A DNA stretch of 64,000 nucleotides from Straminergon stramineum (taxonomy: Eukaryota > Streptophyta > Bryopsida > Hypnales > Calliergonaceae): assembly GCA_963920665.1 (NCBI GenBank), contig OY987266.1, forward strand, positions 9,491,001-9,555,000, given 5' to 3'. This document shows, piece after piece, positions 22,023-32,365 of the stretch. The position numbers were made by a program, and so were the translations under genes. Below the pieces are notes generated by a model, which did not search any database, was not told the DNA's origin, and saw only the letters and a program-made list of their open reading frames with translations. Position 1 is the stretch's first letter. Every line of letters begins with the position of its first letter.

Positions 22023-23709
22023 TATTTTTTAATTTAAAGAAAAGTAATTAATCTTTTTGCATTTGTTGGTTGATATCTAGTGGTCCTCTTCAAGCCCCAT
22101 TCATTTTGTAATGCTATGAACAACTTTCTTCATCTCCAAATCTACTTTAAATGAAATTGCAATGTTGTTGTTTCTCCAAAAATAAAAAATTCTTAGGAGT
22201 ACTCTTATAAATCTCTTAAGAATAGAAATTCTAAGCTACTTTGCAATGCCCCTCTTTGCATTAAAACTTGAATTGAAATGTTTAAAGTTAAGGTTTTGTC
22301 CAAAAACTATTTCTTAATGCTATAATAATTTAAGAAAATATTCATCTCAAAAATCATAATACTATTGAGAATTTAATGAGATTTTATTTAGTTAAAAAAT
22401 TCAAACTACAAGGTACTTGCAAGAAACACCCCTACTTAATTACATCACACTAAGAGCGATAAAACTTTCCTCTACAATAACTTCTAAAGTGTAAATTGCA
22501 TGACCTTGGAATTTTTATTGGAGATGGTTGTCTAGAGTGTAATTGTATCCCTTTTCTTTTATCAGAAATTTCACAAAATCATTTTATATTTGAAAATATA
22601 TTTTGTTAATTTGTCTCACTGTGTGAGGTTTTAGAGTTTGGGAGTACTAAAATTACTTGATGATTTAGAGATGAAATTTTATGGTCTATTCCAACACACA
22701 ATGGATATGATCCTACCAAGGGACATGTAAAAAAATATTATTTTTTATCCTCCACTTTTGTATAAATAGAGCTCCCTTGTGCAAGTACTTCAAAACATTG
22801 AGGATGGTTTCAAACTCATTCTTTTGGTGAAATCTCTTCACTATGAAGTCCTCCTAAATGGACAATTTTTGCTTTCTTTGCAAAAAAGCTTCTTATTTTT
22901 AACAATTAAAAATGTTAAAGTATGTATTTTCTTTAAAAAGGCTTGTCACTCTATTTTGTAAATAACTTTTGACCTAAATTTTTTCATGTTGTGTTATTTT
23001 TTTTGGAGATATGTTATTTTTAATATTATATTAATTATATATTTTTTATTTTTAAATATTTTTTTCAAAAGGTCATAGTACTAGTCCAAATGGTGCAAAA
23101 TCAATAGGTCATCCTTGCAATCACCCTACAATAAAATTTAGTATGTTCACATGGAATTCTCAAAATACACATGATATTTAGCATTCTAGGTACATAATTA
23201 TAAATCAATCCTAGTATGTGATTAGAGACAAAGTCAACCTACATAATGTGTCAAATGATGTAAAAAGAAGTGCCCTTTAGGTTGTATTGAGATGGTAATT
23301 TAAATTTTAGATAGTCATTAGACCAAATTTATATATTCATTTTCTTCCAATAAAAGGTAAATGCACTTAATGCCACCAAATAATCATTTGAACTTGGTTC
23401 TAATTACTAAACTATCTACTAATAGTTTCAAAAACTCTTCCTTGATGGAATTCTAAAGGAATCCTAGATTCTCTTTGAATGTATCTTTTGGACCTCTTGT
23501 AAATAAACTATGAATTTTAAAAGTACAAAAATAGGTGTATTCAAAACCTAGTCCAAACTCTCATGTATATAGTACTTCCATTTTAGGCAAGAATCTAGAT
23601 GGGATGGTTTTGCAACTGCTTTCAATTAGGTCCAGTTACCTTTGTCTTTATGTCACTTGTATTGACTTCTTGAAACAACTTGTGGAACTTGGGATGAACA
23701 AACTTTTAA
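22023..23709. repeat. AT-rich block with a dispersed repeat
   Basis: Bases about 22590-22880 are an inverted copy of 1-290, including TGTATAAATAGAGC, a TATA-box-like word, at 22759-22772. Because the word lies inside a repeat it may belong to an old mobile element and not to a host promoter. No gene supported. Confidence 0.45.
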
Positions 23710-24290
23710 CCCCTAAAGGACCAAGGCACATTTTAGACACAAATTGTGAAAAACTAACACTTTTTAGGGCACTGAGAAAAAAATGAAAAAAATAAGTTTT
23801 TTTTCAAAATTCCACTTTACAAATTTGTACTAGACTACTATGGGAATGTGTGGAAAAAATTTCAAAAACTTTGACTATATGGATTGAAAGATCATAACAT
23901 TTGAAGTTAGAAGAAAAAGTTTTTTTTCGGCCTTGCCCGACAAGGCCGGCAACCTTTAACTCCTCCTAGAATGAGATTTTTACACTACTTATGGTTATTT
24001 ATTCTAATATTTGCATCTCATATCATGCAAGTTATACACCTGCAAAATTTTAGAAGTAGAGGAGTTGTTTTGCACATGCTACTCGAAGCTACCTGAGCTG
24101 CCAGAAAAGTTTAGGGCAGCATAACTTTTGATCCGGGCACCAGATCGGGAAAAAAAATTACATTCCCACTTAGGAAACATATGCTCCCACCTTGTGTCAA
24201 AATTTGAAGAACATCCGTTTGAAAACGACTTCATACAAACCTACCCAAGATTACCTACGTATGTTCAATGGTCATTCGGTTCTTTAGGGG
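23710..24290 (+). mobile_element. TTAA-type MITE, family A
   Basis: A 581-bp copy with left end CCCCTAAAGGACC, right end TTCTTTAGGGG, and TTAA on both sides (23706-23709, 24291-24294). It is closely alignable with 2948-3525 and 60200-60764. The 112-codon frame at 24128-24466 runs off the element end and is not a gene. Confidence 0.85.
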
Positions 24291-24466
24291 TTAATGTAGA
24301 TCACTGGGCCAACAATACAAATAAAATAAATGGTTGGAATTCTTTCACTTTGGGATTCTCTCTTTCACTCTTCTTAGATTTATGTAGAACTAGTTACCCC
24401 AACAAATTGTTCATTTCACCCTCAATCATGTCAAAGTTACCACAAACTTTGCCTTATAACACATGA

Positions 24467-24769
24467 ATGGTCAATTTCATTAAAATGGTGGTATTCCAAT
24501 AAATTGGCAGTATTCTAGTAAATTAGTGGTCCATTTTACTACTTTGGCATGGTCTGAAATCTAAACTTGTCCTAGATGTCTAAAATCTAGAAGTAGCATA
24601 GATATTTCCAACTACGTGGTCTAAAATCTATAACTCTTCTAGATTTCAGAAATCTGTAAGTGTCCTAGATGTCCGAAATCTATAACATTCTTAGATATCC
24701 TTTTAGAGTTCAGACTGCGCGGTCTAAAAAATGACATTTGAATACCGCCATTTTAATGAAATTGACCAT
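24467..24769. mobile_element. 4-bp-TSD MITE, family D (long, variant tips)
   Basis: A 303-bp element beginning ATGGTCAATTTCATTAAAAT and ending in its complement (AATGAAATTGACCAT). ATGA is repeated at 24463-24466 and 24770-24773. It differs from copies 1-4 in the outer 8 bp but keeps the TTTCRTTAAAA core, GGTATTCC, and decayed CGGTCTAAA motifs. Confidence 0.8.
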
Positions 24770-24939
24770 ATGAATATATATAATCTCAGCTCGGAGTCCG
24801 TGAATAAACTCTTCATTTATGCCAACCTTTAATCGAGTAGAATTTTTCTTCCTTCAATTCATTCCAGCTTGTCATGAAACCATAATTTTACTTCTCCACA
24901 ATCATATTGCTCCACCTTCCTTTTCATCATGAAAGTAGT

Positions 24940-25120
24940 AACAGATATTTCGTTGAAACGGCGGTATTCCACAAACTTGGTACTTTGCAGTTTAGACCGA
25001 GCGGTCTGAAATGTATAACCCTCCTAGATTTCAGACCGTGTGGTCTGAAATCTATACCTGTCCTAGAAAATAAATGAAAAAATGGCAAATGAATACCGAC
25101 ATTTTAACGAAATATCTGTT
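24940..25120. mobile_element. 4-bp-TSD MITE, family D (copy 4)
   Basis: A 181-bp element with ends AACAGATATTTCGTTGAAAC and TTTTAACGAAATATCTGTT. It is flanked by TAGT at 24936-24939 and 25121-25124. It carries two CGGTCTGAAAT near-palindromes. It lies about 850 bp beyond the 3' end of the KAI2-like gene. Confidence 0.85.
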
Positions 25121-25124
25121 TAGT

Positions 25125-25971
25125 TCATAAATTGAATAGTGTGGCCTGTGATAGACATGGATACTCCTCAATCCTTATATAGACGTCGTACAAGAAGCTC
25201 TCGGGTGTACACTGTCAAATTCTAGGTACAGAATGTCAATTTCATTACATTGGCACAATTCTGCTCGCAATTCTGTTGAAATGGGAAGGTGGATACCCTA
25301 GTAAGGGACTGAAATGATTTAGGGGAAGAGAGGGCAATGAGGGTGAAAATTTTAGCTTAGATACCCACAGTATTGTAAATGAATTTATGCATTTTACATA
25401 TGAATTTGCATATCTTGTAGGCACAACAAGCCAGATGCACTGTGTAATTAAATGTCAAAATGGAGCATGGAATGCAACCACTTTGTCGGAATTCGGTCTC
25501 CCTCAGTATAAAATTGTTGATAGTCCACTCTCTAGTCTACGATCATGTATCGATTAGAGAGAGTTGCATAAAGAACGGTTCTTGAACCTCCACAGACACA
25601 AAAATAATGTCGATCTCATAAATTCAACAGTATTTTATTACCAGCACAAAGTTTGACTCTAAAATTTCGGCAAAATCTTGAGTCGTTAAGTTGCGTCCCT
25701 GCTATCTTGTGTAGAATATTTAGATACCAGTCCAAGACGTACTATCTTTTCGGAGATTATATGTCATCAAACTTGCTCAAGGTCCGTCAAATCCTCTAGG
25801 TTTTCGATCAATTGCAACAAGTCGATCTTATTTAAAACTCTAGCATACAAACTGGCGGATTCCATATAGACTATTGTAGTGTACAGGGAAAAGTTTGAAA
25901 TCCACAGCACATTCAATCTCCAGCTGATACTTTTAGTACTGGTATGGATGTTTTACTGTATTGTGATTCAA
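25125..25971. other. 3' flank of the KAI2-like gene
   Basis: Moderate-GC sequence, likely including the 3' UTR. No ORF, repeat family or RNA gene is supported. Confidence 0.4.
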
Positions 25972-28215
25972 TTAACCTTGAAGACAGCGCAGGAGCACCG
26001 GAATGAGCAACTCAGGGGTGGCCATTTGTGGAAAATGACCGTCAGCTTGCAAGATCTCGACAGACGCCCACCCTCCCAAATTCCATCTTATGTACTCCGC
26101 CACTTCAACTGGAACAACAATATCTTTCTGACATTGAACTACGTGGCAAGGGACCGTAACCTGCATGAAATCATTGTGAATATCAGCTATTGAAGTTAAT
26201 TACACTGTGAACAATTAATCATCCAGTCTTCAAGTGCACGATAAGAGAACGAGCGCCCAATTTAGCAAGACATTCCACTTCCCAGTTCCAATTCAAAACA
26301 AGAATGTGTAAGGTTGAGACTCCAGTAACCATACATTACATTAATGACAGGCTCCATTGACTACGCAAGTGAGCTTTGATTTGCGCGGAGTGTGAAAATA
26401 CTTCATATATTGAGATGTAGTTTTTCGTAGCTGATTTAGAGCTCTGAACACAAAAAGAAATGTGTAAACTTTTAGATGGTGCAAGCTTCTAGGTAGATTG
26501 TTTTAGGGAAAGTTCAAGGTTCACCTCTGTGGTGAATGGAACCTCTCCCTCACTGCACGGTGAATGGAGACTTTGTGTTTCAAAGACATCTTGTTATTTT
26601 ATTTCGTAGAAGCTCGTGGCTTCAACTTCAATTCTGTTAAATTGGCGGTAATCTATTAGTTTGGCACGTTTCAGAACATGCGGCCTGAAACATAAATCCA
26701 TACATAGGCAATTTCATTAAAATGGCGGTATTACGGTAAAATGGCGCAGAATATGTTAGGAATTGCACGGCATTCCATCAAAATGGCGCAATAATTCCGC
26801 CATTTTAATGAAATTGCCTATTACCTGTTCTACTATAACAACAAATTAATCGTTCCATGTTACGTACGATGTGCTCCAGTGTTAGTTTGCTTAATTAGTT
26901 ACCTGTGGCAAGATGCTTCGGAAGTCACTTTGAAAGATAGTTTGAGCAATGCTCAGTGCGACATCCGACCTCATTGCCGAAATGGTACGGGCATAGTCTT
27001 GCTTTGCTTGGCCGAGGTTGTCCCCGCCAGTACCCAAAACCACTTCTACAAATCCTGTCGACCACACTCTGAAGTTGGACTTCATGCTGGCATATAGTCC
27101 ATCCAGGTCTTGCTGCTCGTATCCTCCATGATAGTTTGTATCATTCAGGTAACTGGCAGAGGCAAGTACGTACAGAATGTGATCACCTTTTAGAAACGTC
27201 CTGAAACTTGGGTAAATTAGAGCATAAACTATATAATAATTATGAACTTGAGACTTGCATAAATCACAAAGTACATAACAAGGTGCAACCGAGTGGTAGA
27301 CGAACCTGCAAAACTTGCAGAAATCACAAACAATAGGCAAACGACTACCAGAACTTGCAAAACTAGCTTGCAGAAATCACAAACATTAGTACAAACTTGC
27401 AAACGACTTACAGAACTTGCAAAAATCTCTAATAATAGCACAAACTTGCAAACGACTTACAGAGCTTGCAAAATTTGCCTGAAAAGATCAAAAACTGAAA
27501 TTCAAACTTGACAAATGACTTGCAGAACGTGTATATTAAATCACAAACTCTGTTACAAACTTGCAAACGAAAACTTGCAAAAAACTTGCAAAACTCGCAG
27601 AAATCGATCAGTAACTGAATTACAAACTTGCAAACTTACGATTTGCAAAATCACAAACTATGTGACAAACTTACAAACGACTTAATCACGGAACTTGAAA
27701 ACTCTGTCTGACATAACTCGATCACAAACTGATTTTACAAACTTGCGATAGTTATACGTACACAGCTTGCAAAACTTGATAATCAAAGAAGGGTGTAATC
27801 TAATTGTCGATATTCACGGGCTGTACACGTGTGATTGTTACCTCGGAGACGCGCACAGAAGGATTAGTTTCTGGAAGACTTCGGGTCGTTCAATGGAAGC
27901 CAAGCACCCAATCATTCCAGACATGGAGTGTCCAACATACACACAACTCTCGACCTCGAGCTCGGCCAGGACGGCCAGCAGATCATCGGCGAATGCGTGA
28001 TAGGACGAGTATCGGTTGAAGTTGAAATTCTCGACGTCGGTAGTACTAGCCCCCATGAGGTCATAGAGGACCACTTTCATGCCTTTCTTTAAGAGTGACG
28101 GCACAATGTACTTCCACATGGACTGGTCGGACCCAAAGCCGTGCCCCAGTACCACCACTGGGCCGCCGTCGCCCAGCACGCGTACATTGTGGGCATCCAA
28201 CACGGAGTCCGACAT
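25972..28215 (-). CDS. KAI2/D14-like alpha/beta hydrolase
   Basis: Exons: 28215-27842, 27152-26903, 26160-25972; GT-AG junctions, CDS 813 nt, 270 aa. The start at 28215 (MSDSVLDAHNV) matches the short N terminus of KAI2 proteins. Residues 24-28 (GHGFG) are the oxyanion-loop motif. The triad is Ser97 (GHSMSG), Asp221 (KDIVVP) and His250 (DGHFPQ). Residues 126-138 (YLNDTNYHGGYEQ) open the four-helix lid, and AQTIFQSDFR lies near 192-201. KAI2 proteins perceive karrikins or an endogenous KAI2 ligand, and D14 perceives strigolactones, then signal with the F-box protein MAX2. Overall similarity favours KAI2 (YLND, GGYEQQDLD) over D14. Substitutions at normally invariant sites include DLMGAST in place of DNMGAGTT, and GHSMSGMIG in place of GHSVSAMIG. 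Intron 1 (689 bp) contains a minisatellite; intron 2 (742 bp) contains family D sequence. Ligand specificity cannot be told from sequence. Confidence 0.92.
26704..26821. mobile_element. Short family D relative in intron 2 of the KAI2-like gene
   Basis: A 118-bp hairpin-like element starting ATAGGCAATTTCATTAAAAT and ending in its complement (ATTTTAATGAAATTGCCTAT). Only three bases (TAC) are duplicated at its edges, so the fourth has mutated or the site differs. Internal GGCGCA and GGCGGTATT blocks relate it to 24467-24769. A half copy (TTGGCGGTAATC, TTTCAGAACATGCGGCC) lies at about 26640-26690. Confidence 0.7.
27239..27775. repeat. Minisatellite in intron 1 of the KAI2-like gene
   Basis: An irregular tandem array of about 30-45-bp units built from ACAAACTTGCAAACGACTTA, CAGAACTTGCAAAA and AGAAATCACAAAC blocks, more than ten units over 540 bp. 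On the minus (transcribed) strand the core is TTTGCAAGTTTGT. It fills most of the intron. Unit lengths vary and there is no conserved repeat/unique-spacer order. Confidence 0.85.
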
Positions 28216-28249
28216 CCCGTACAACACTAAAGGTGGTCAGCAGGGCCAG

Positions 28250-28915
28250 AAGTCCAATCTAGAACTGCAAAGGCCGACTGAGATATCAGAATCTGCATTA
28301 TATATGTAAGAATCGAATAGTTGTTAGTATTACTCTGAATTTGAAAAACATAGCAAGTACGAGTGTGCATTCATATGAGGGCAGTCGACGCCAAGAACGT
28401 ACATGGTGCTAGTCTCAGACTGCACACTGCAAGAGTTGCTTGGAAGGAAAGCACCAGTAACTGAGTTCTTACAAGTTCACTCAGAAGCTTGCTCGTGCAC
28501 AGCTCAGACGGAGAGTCCAATTTTGAGAATCTGTATGACGAGAATCGAAAAGTTGTCAGTATCAGTTCACTCTGAATTTGAAATACAAGCTAGGCCAGGA
28601 TGATTGTGCGTGCAAAGAGGACAAGTAGATGCCATGAACATGGTGCTAATCTCAGAACTTGCAGTAACTGCACCAGTTGTGTAGAATGAAAGGCACCAGT
28701 ACCTGAATTCTCGCGTCTAAGAAGCAATACACACAAGGAATACCTTGATATCGTGCTGTTGCCGGAGAGACCAATCTCGAACTGCTAGGTCTACCTGATA
28801 TCTTAGAATCTGCATCATGAGAATCGAAAAGTTGTGAGAATTCCTCTGCATTTGAAAACAAGGCTAGCAAAGAGGCAAGCAAAGTCGACGCCAAGAACGT
28901 ACATGGTGCAGATTA
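28250..28915. repeat. Three tandem repeats of about 250 bp upstream of the KAI2-like gene
   Basis: Units start near 28250, 28513 and 28770 with GTCCAATCTAGAACTGC-like sequence. Each contains AGAATCTG (28288, 28526, 28805) followed by GAGAATCGAAAAGTTGT, then CTGAATTTGAAA. Units one and three also share GTCGACGCCAAGAACGTACA (28385 and 28886). Spacing is 238 and 279 bp; the third unit is truncated. The array begins 35 bp upstream of the start codon at 28215, so it probably spans the 5' UTR or proximal promoter. Confidence 0.8.
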
Positions 28916-29594
28916 AATCTCACGCAGAAGCTGAGGAACATCACAACATCTGTTAGTAATATAGTGTTGGCAAACAGACATGTGTCGTCCCTACTCCAGT
29001 CAAAAAAGCGGTATCAAACTGCGATGTGAAGGTCGGGACATTATAATATAGAGGGATTCAACGTTAACGACCTCTGATATCGATGTTATTGACCCCAAGA
29101 TGTTAATTCGGAAATACCAGATACGATTTGGGCATATATATAATATGCAACTGGTGTCACCCGATTTGATATGTATTTTCGCAGGTTGATTACATACTGA
29201 AAGGTCGATGACCTACTAAAGCAACGATCGAACTACGACAAACGACCATCCCGAAAACGAACTCTAAAACGCCGCGTGGTAGCTTTTCCATGCACAGATT
29301 GCAATCACGACGTACCAAAAGGCCGGATCGAAAACTCGAAAGATACCCAACATCTAGCCAGGCAAGCAAACCTCAGAATCTCAAAGCGCTTGAAATCAAG
29401 CCACACTACATGGATTCTCGGAGCTTAAGACAACCTCTCAGAAAATTACATCTCCGAAACGAATTCAGAAGCTTACAAGTGGGTTACAAAGATGATGGAC
29501 CATAAATGTCGAGAACTGGAACCATGAGGATCTCGGCTGGAAGTTCGGAGCCAAGGATACTGATAGGTACTTAACTGGTTGATGATAAAAAGGA

Positions 29595-30006
29595 GATCAC
29601 CCATTTCCGATCAGCCTCCATTCTTGCAGTTTAGGCTGCCCCATTTCCGATCAGGTGAATTGTACGTGACAGCTCATGCACCACAGGACCCCGGGGACAA
29701 CAAAAATGTCCAGGCGGTGTACATTGCAAACTTATATCATCACAACGTGTACATTGGAAGTCTTACGTCGATTTTGGAACCCTCCTATGGTTGGAAATAG
29801 GTTTGCCTACATATCCAGAATGAGACAAATAGAATCTTCACGAAAAAAATTTGTGATAATTTTGCTTTTACGGGGAAAAATTTAGGAAATTATGAAATCT
29901 CTCTGAAATCTATTTCTCTATCAGTTTACACAGGGAAATTGTTTCCTGAACTTTTCCCATGCCGCAGATAGGCTGAATTGCTTTAAGTGATCGGAAATGG
30001 GTGATC
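29595..30006. mobile_element. Inverted-repeat element with GATCACCCATTTCCGATCA ends
   Basis: GATCACCCATTTCCGATCA at 29595-29613 is exactly complementary to 29988-30006. A third, direct copy of CCATTTCCGATCAG lies at 29641-29654. It is about 412 bp, without a supported gene. No target duplication could be fixed. Confidence 0.5.
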
Positions 30007-30357
30007 AACCTGATATAGTGACTATGAATTGCTGTAACCAAAGCCGGCAAGAGATGACGAAGAATGGGGAGACAGTCATGGCGAGTTTATTAAATAAAAC
30101 CTAACTTAACCCCCACATAATAAGAGTGGAAAAGCTTGACTATCACTGTGTGTCAAAACCCGCCACATTACTATTTCTGGCGCTCCTCTGGATGCTCACC
30201 CAAAAAGGTGTACTTCAGCCTTTTCTGGCTCCTTGATCGATTGAGTGACATCGGGATGCTAAATATTCTCGGTTGATCTAGATCCGCCTGCTGCGCGTGC
30301 TACTCATTTCTGCGGCCAATTATTCGTCTCTTACTCATAGCTAGAGTCTCAGAAGGC

Positions 30358-30547
30358 ATGGCCGCCATGGCGCCTTGTCTCTGTAAGTTACGTGCTGCCA
30401 CTCACAGGAACTTAAGTTAGCTAGCCCTGGTCTCTAAAGTGATGGTTTAACGTTTTCGTAGGCTGGACGCTCACTGCGGGCGCACTGGTTTGGACCTTTG
30501 GAGTCCGGCGGAGTCACTGGGCTTGGGTTCTGTTCCCTGACTTTTAG
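30358..30547 (+). other. Possible two-exon short ORF or 5' gene fragment
   Basis: ATG at 30358 in a GCCGCCATGG-type context opens a 25-nt exon ending at a GTAAGT donor (30383). An acceptor TTTTCGTAG precedes 30462, and splicing gives a 36-residue frame (MAAMAPCLC, then WTLTAGALVWTFGVRR) ending at TAG 30545-30547, directly before a GTAACT. The GC-rich patch stands out from its surroundings. It could be the start of a decayed or captured gene. Support is weak. Confidence 0.2.
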
Positions 30548-30607
30548 GTAACTTCCAATGAAATGCGGGGGCATTGTACACTACGTTCCAAGTACTAACT
30601 TTCTTAA

Positions 30608-31355
30608 CTCCTAAATGCCCAAAGCCTTTCTTGAGCTTCTAGGAATTGTATAAAAAGCCAACATTTTGATAAGCTTTAACAAATTTTTTTGAAATGTAAC
30701 CGTACAAATTCAAACTAGATATGTTAACCCTTGAATGCCAAGCTGGTGACCATGGAAATCAGCCTTTGGAACTGTGTGACATGATCCACTTTAAAAAAAT
30801 CAAAATTACTCATTGGGAGTCAAACTATTGTAGAAGATCTTCCCTTTTCACCCCTAATTCCGAGGATGAATAGTTGCAACTCTATCCTATACATGAGAAT
30901 TCCTTGTCATTCATTGGACAAAAAACGTCTACCACGTCGTTTAGGGGTTAAAGATCACTTAGGAAAAGATAGTACAACAATATCACTTATAAAGTGGAAG
31001 ATTATAAAGTTTGATCTTGAGGTTTTTAACATGTTAAAACTACAAAAGTGACTTGAAGTCTTTCAATCGGTCTTTCAATCCTTTTTTCACATGTCAAATC
31101 TAAAAAGTTGGTCACCAAAAAAAAATATGAGGTTCAAGGGCCTAACATGCATAAGCCCAATCAATTTATGGTTTCTCAAAATCTACTCTACAATTTTTTT
31201 AAATGAATTTCAAATGTACTTTTTCCTCCAAGATCTAGTGTATTCGAGGCTCATTTCCAGGAGCCCTTAACACTATAGAAAGTCAAGATTGCAATGCGCA
31301 CCCTTGCATAAAATCTTAAATAGAAAAATCATCATTAAGCATTTTCAAGCATTAA
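30608..31355 (+). mobile_element. TTAA-type element, family C, with nested insertion
   Basis: TTAA (30604-30607) is followed by CTCCTAAATGCCCAAAGCC. The body matches 37585-38226 through CAAATTCAAACTAGATATG, then from AGATCAC at 30952 onward (shared AAAAAGTTGGTCAC, CCAAGATCTAGTGTATT, GAGGCTCATTTCCA). The match is interrupted by the family B element at 30728-30947. The right terminus was not recovered; another family B copy begins at 31356. Confidence 0.7.
30728..30947 (-). mobile_element. TTAA-type MITE, family B (nested copy)
   Basis: A 220-bp element with left end CCCTTGAATGCC and right end CGTCGTTTAGGGG, flanked by TTAA at 30724-30727 and 30948-30951. It sits inside the family C element. 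The other family C copy has the unfilled site, with a single TTAG at 37716-37719 between the same flanks. It is in reverse orientation relative to 31356-31577. Confidence 0.9.
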
Positions 31356-31577
31356 CTCTTGAACAACGCAACAGACGATTATTGTCCGATGAATGACAAG
31401 GAATTCTCCTGTGTAGGACAGAATTGCAACTATTCATCTTCAGAATTAGGGGTGGAAAGGGAAGATCTTCTACAATAGTTTGACTCCCAATGAGTATTTC
31501 TATTTTTTCTAAAGTGGATCATATCACACCATTCCAAAATGCCTAATTTCCACAATCACCAACCCAACGTTCAAGGG
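31356..31577 (+). mobile_element. TTAA-type MITE, family B
   Basis: A 222-bp copy: TTAA (31352-31355), CTCTTGAACAACGC at the left, the core TTGTCCGATGAATGACAAGG, and CGTTCAAGGG at the right followed by TTAT (31578-31581), a one-base decay of TTAA. It aligns in opposite orientation to 30728-30947. Confidence 0.75.
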
Positions 31578-31671
31578 TTATGGATGCAGGCACTTATCGT
31601 GCTTGGCACCATAACTAGGGCCTGGGATGATAACAAGGACATTATGCCCTATAATTTGGTGCCTTTATTAA

Positions 31672-32042
31672 CCCATAAATGCCGATGCGGACGTTTTTTG
31701 TCCAATGAATAACAAGAAAGTAATCTATAGGAAGTAGGAATGCAGTTTTTCATCCGGGTTTTTTAACACAATTGTGAAGACGTGCTGCATCTTGGAGGTC
31801 AAAAAATACTATTATTCAGATGCATTCATAATTTTAGGGAGCATAGACATGGAGGACAAAACACAGAAATACCCGTGCACGGTGTTAGGTCGTAGGCTGC
31901 CCTCCTACAATTTTCATGAGGGCAATGAGAGTTCCCCTTTCTCTGGTACTGTTCATGAACGTGTTTCTCTCCCACGGTGAGTGCACAATGAACAGTGCTC
32001 AGCCCGCCTTTTCCCCGCGGGGACCAGTCCGTCATTTAGGGG
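31672..32042 (+). mobile_element. TTAA-type element, hybrid of family B with a longer interior
   Basis: A 371-bp element: TTAA (31668-31671), CCCATAAATGCC, the family B core TTTTTTGTCCAATGAATAAC, then an unrelated GC-richer interior, and right end CCGTCATTTAGGGG followed by TTAA (32043-32046). Family B-like outer sequence around a different interior suggests recombination or sequence capture. Confidence 0.75.
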
Positions 32043-32365
32043 TTAAAGAAAACCGGCTGAATAGTGCTTATCGACTTCACTAATGCCTGATGTCACACAT
32101 GCAAGCTTCAACTGGAGTCTGTCAGAACAATCGTAACACTAGCATCATTCACAATTTCTCAGTTGAAATTCACTGTTGTGAATGTGCACAGAATTCGACC
32201 AATTGCCACTTCAGTGCATGATCATGGAACATGAAATTGTCATGAAAAGGTTCCGATGCTCTGCCAGAGGCGGACCTCAAGCTCGTACAACTGACTGACT
32301 CTGTCCGAAGTTAAGTTTACCTTATTAATGAAACAGTTGATATTGAGTTTGTAAATATAGAGTTA
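32043..32365. other. Short spacer between elements
   Basis: Moderate-GC sequence, no ORF, no recognised repeat family. Confidence 0.4.

Noticed and set aside
22759..22772. TATAAATAGAGC as a host gene promoter
   Set aside because: It lies in a dispersed repeat, with no gene downstream.
27239..27775. CRISPR-like array
   Set aside because: Irregular unit lengths, no unique spacers, and inside a plant intron: a minisatellite.
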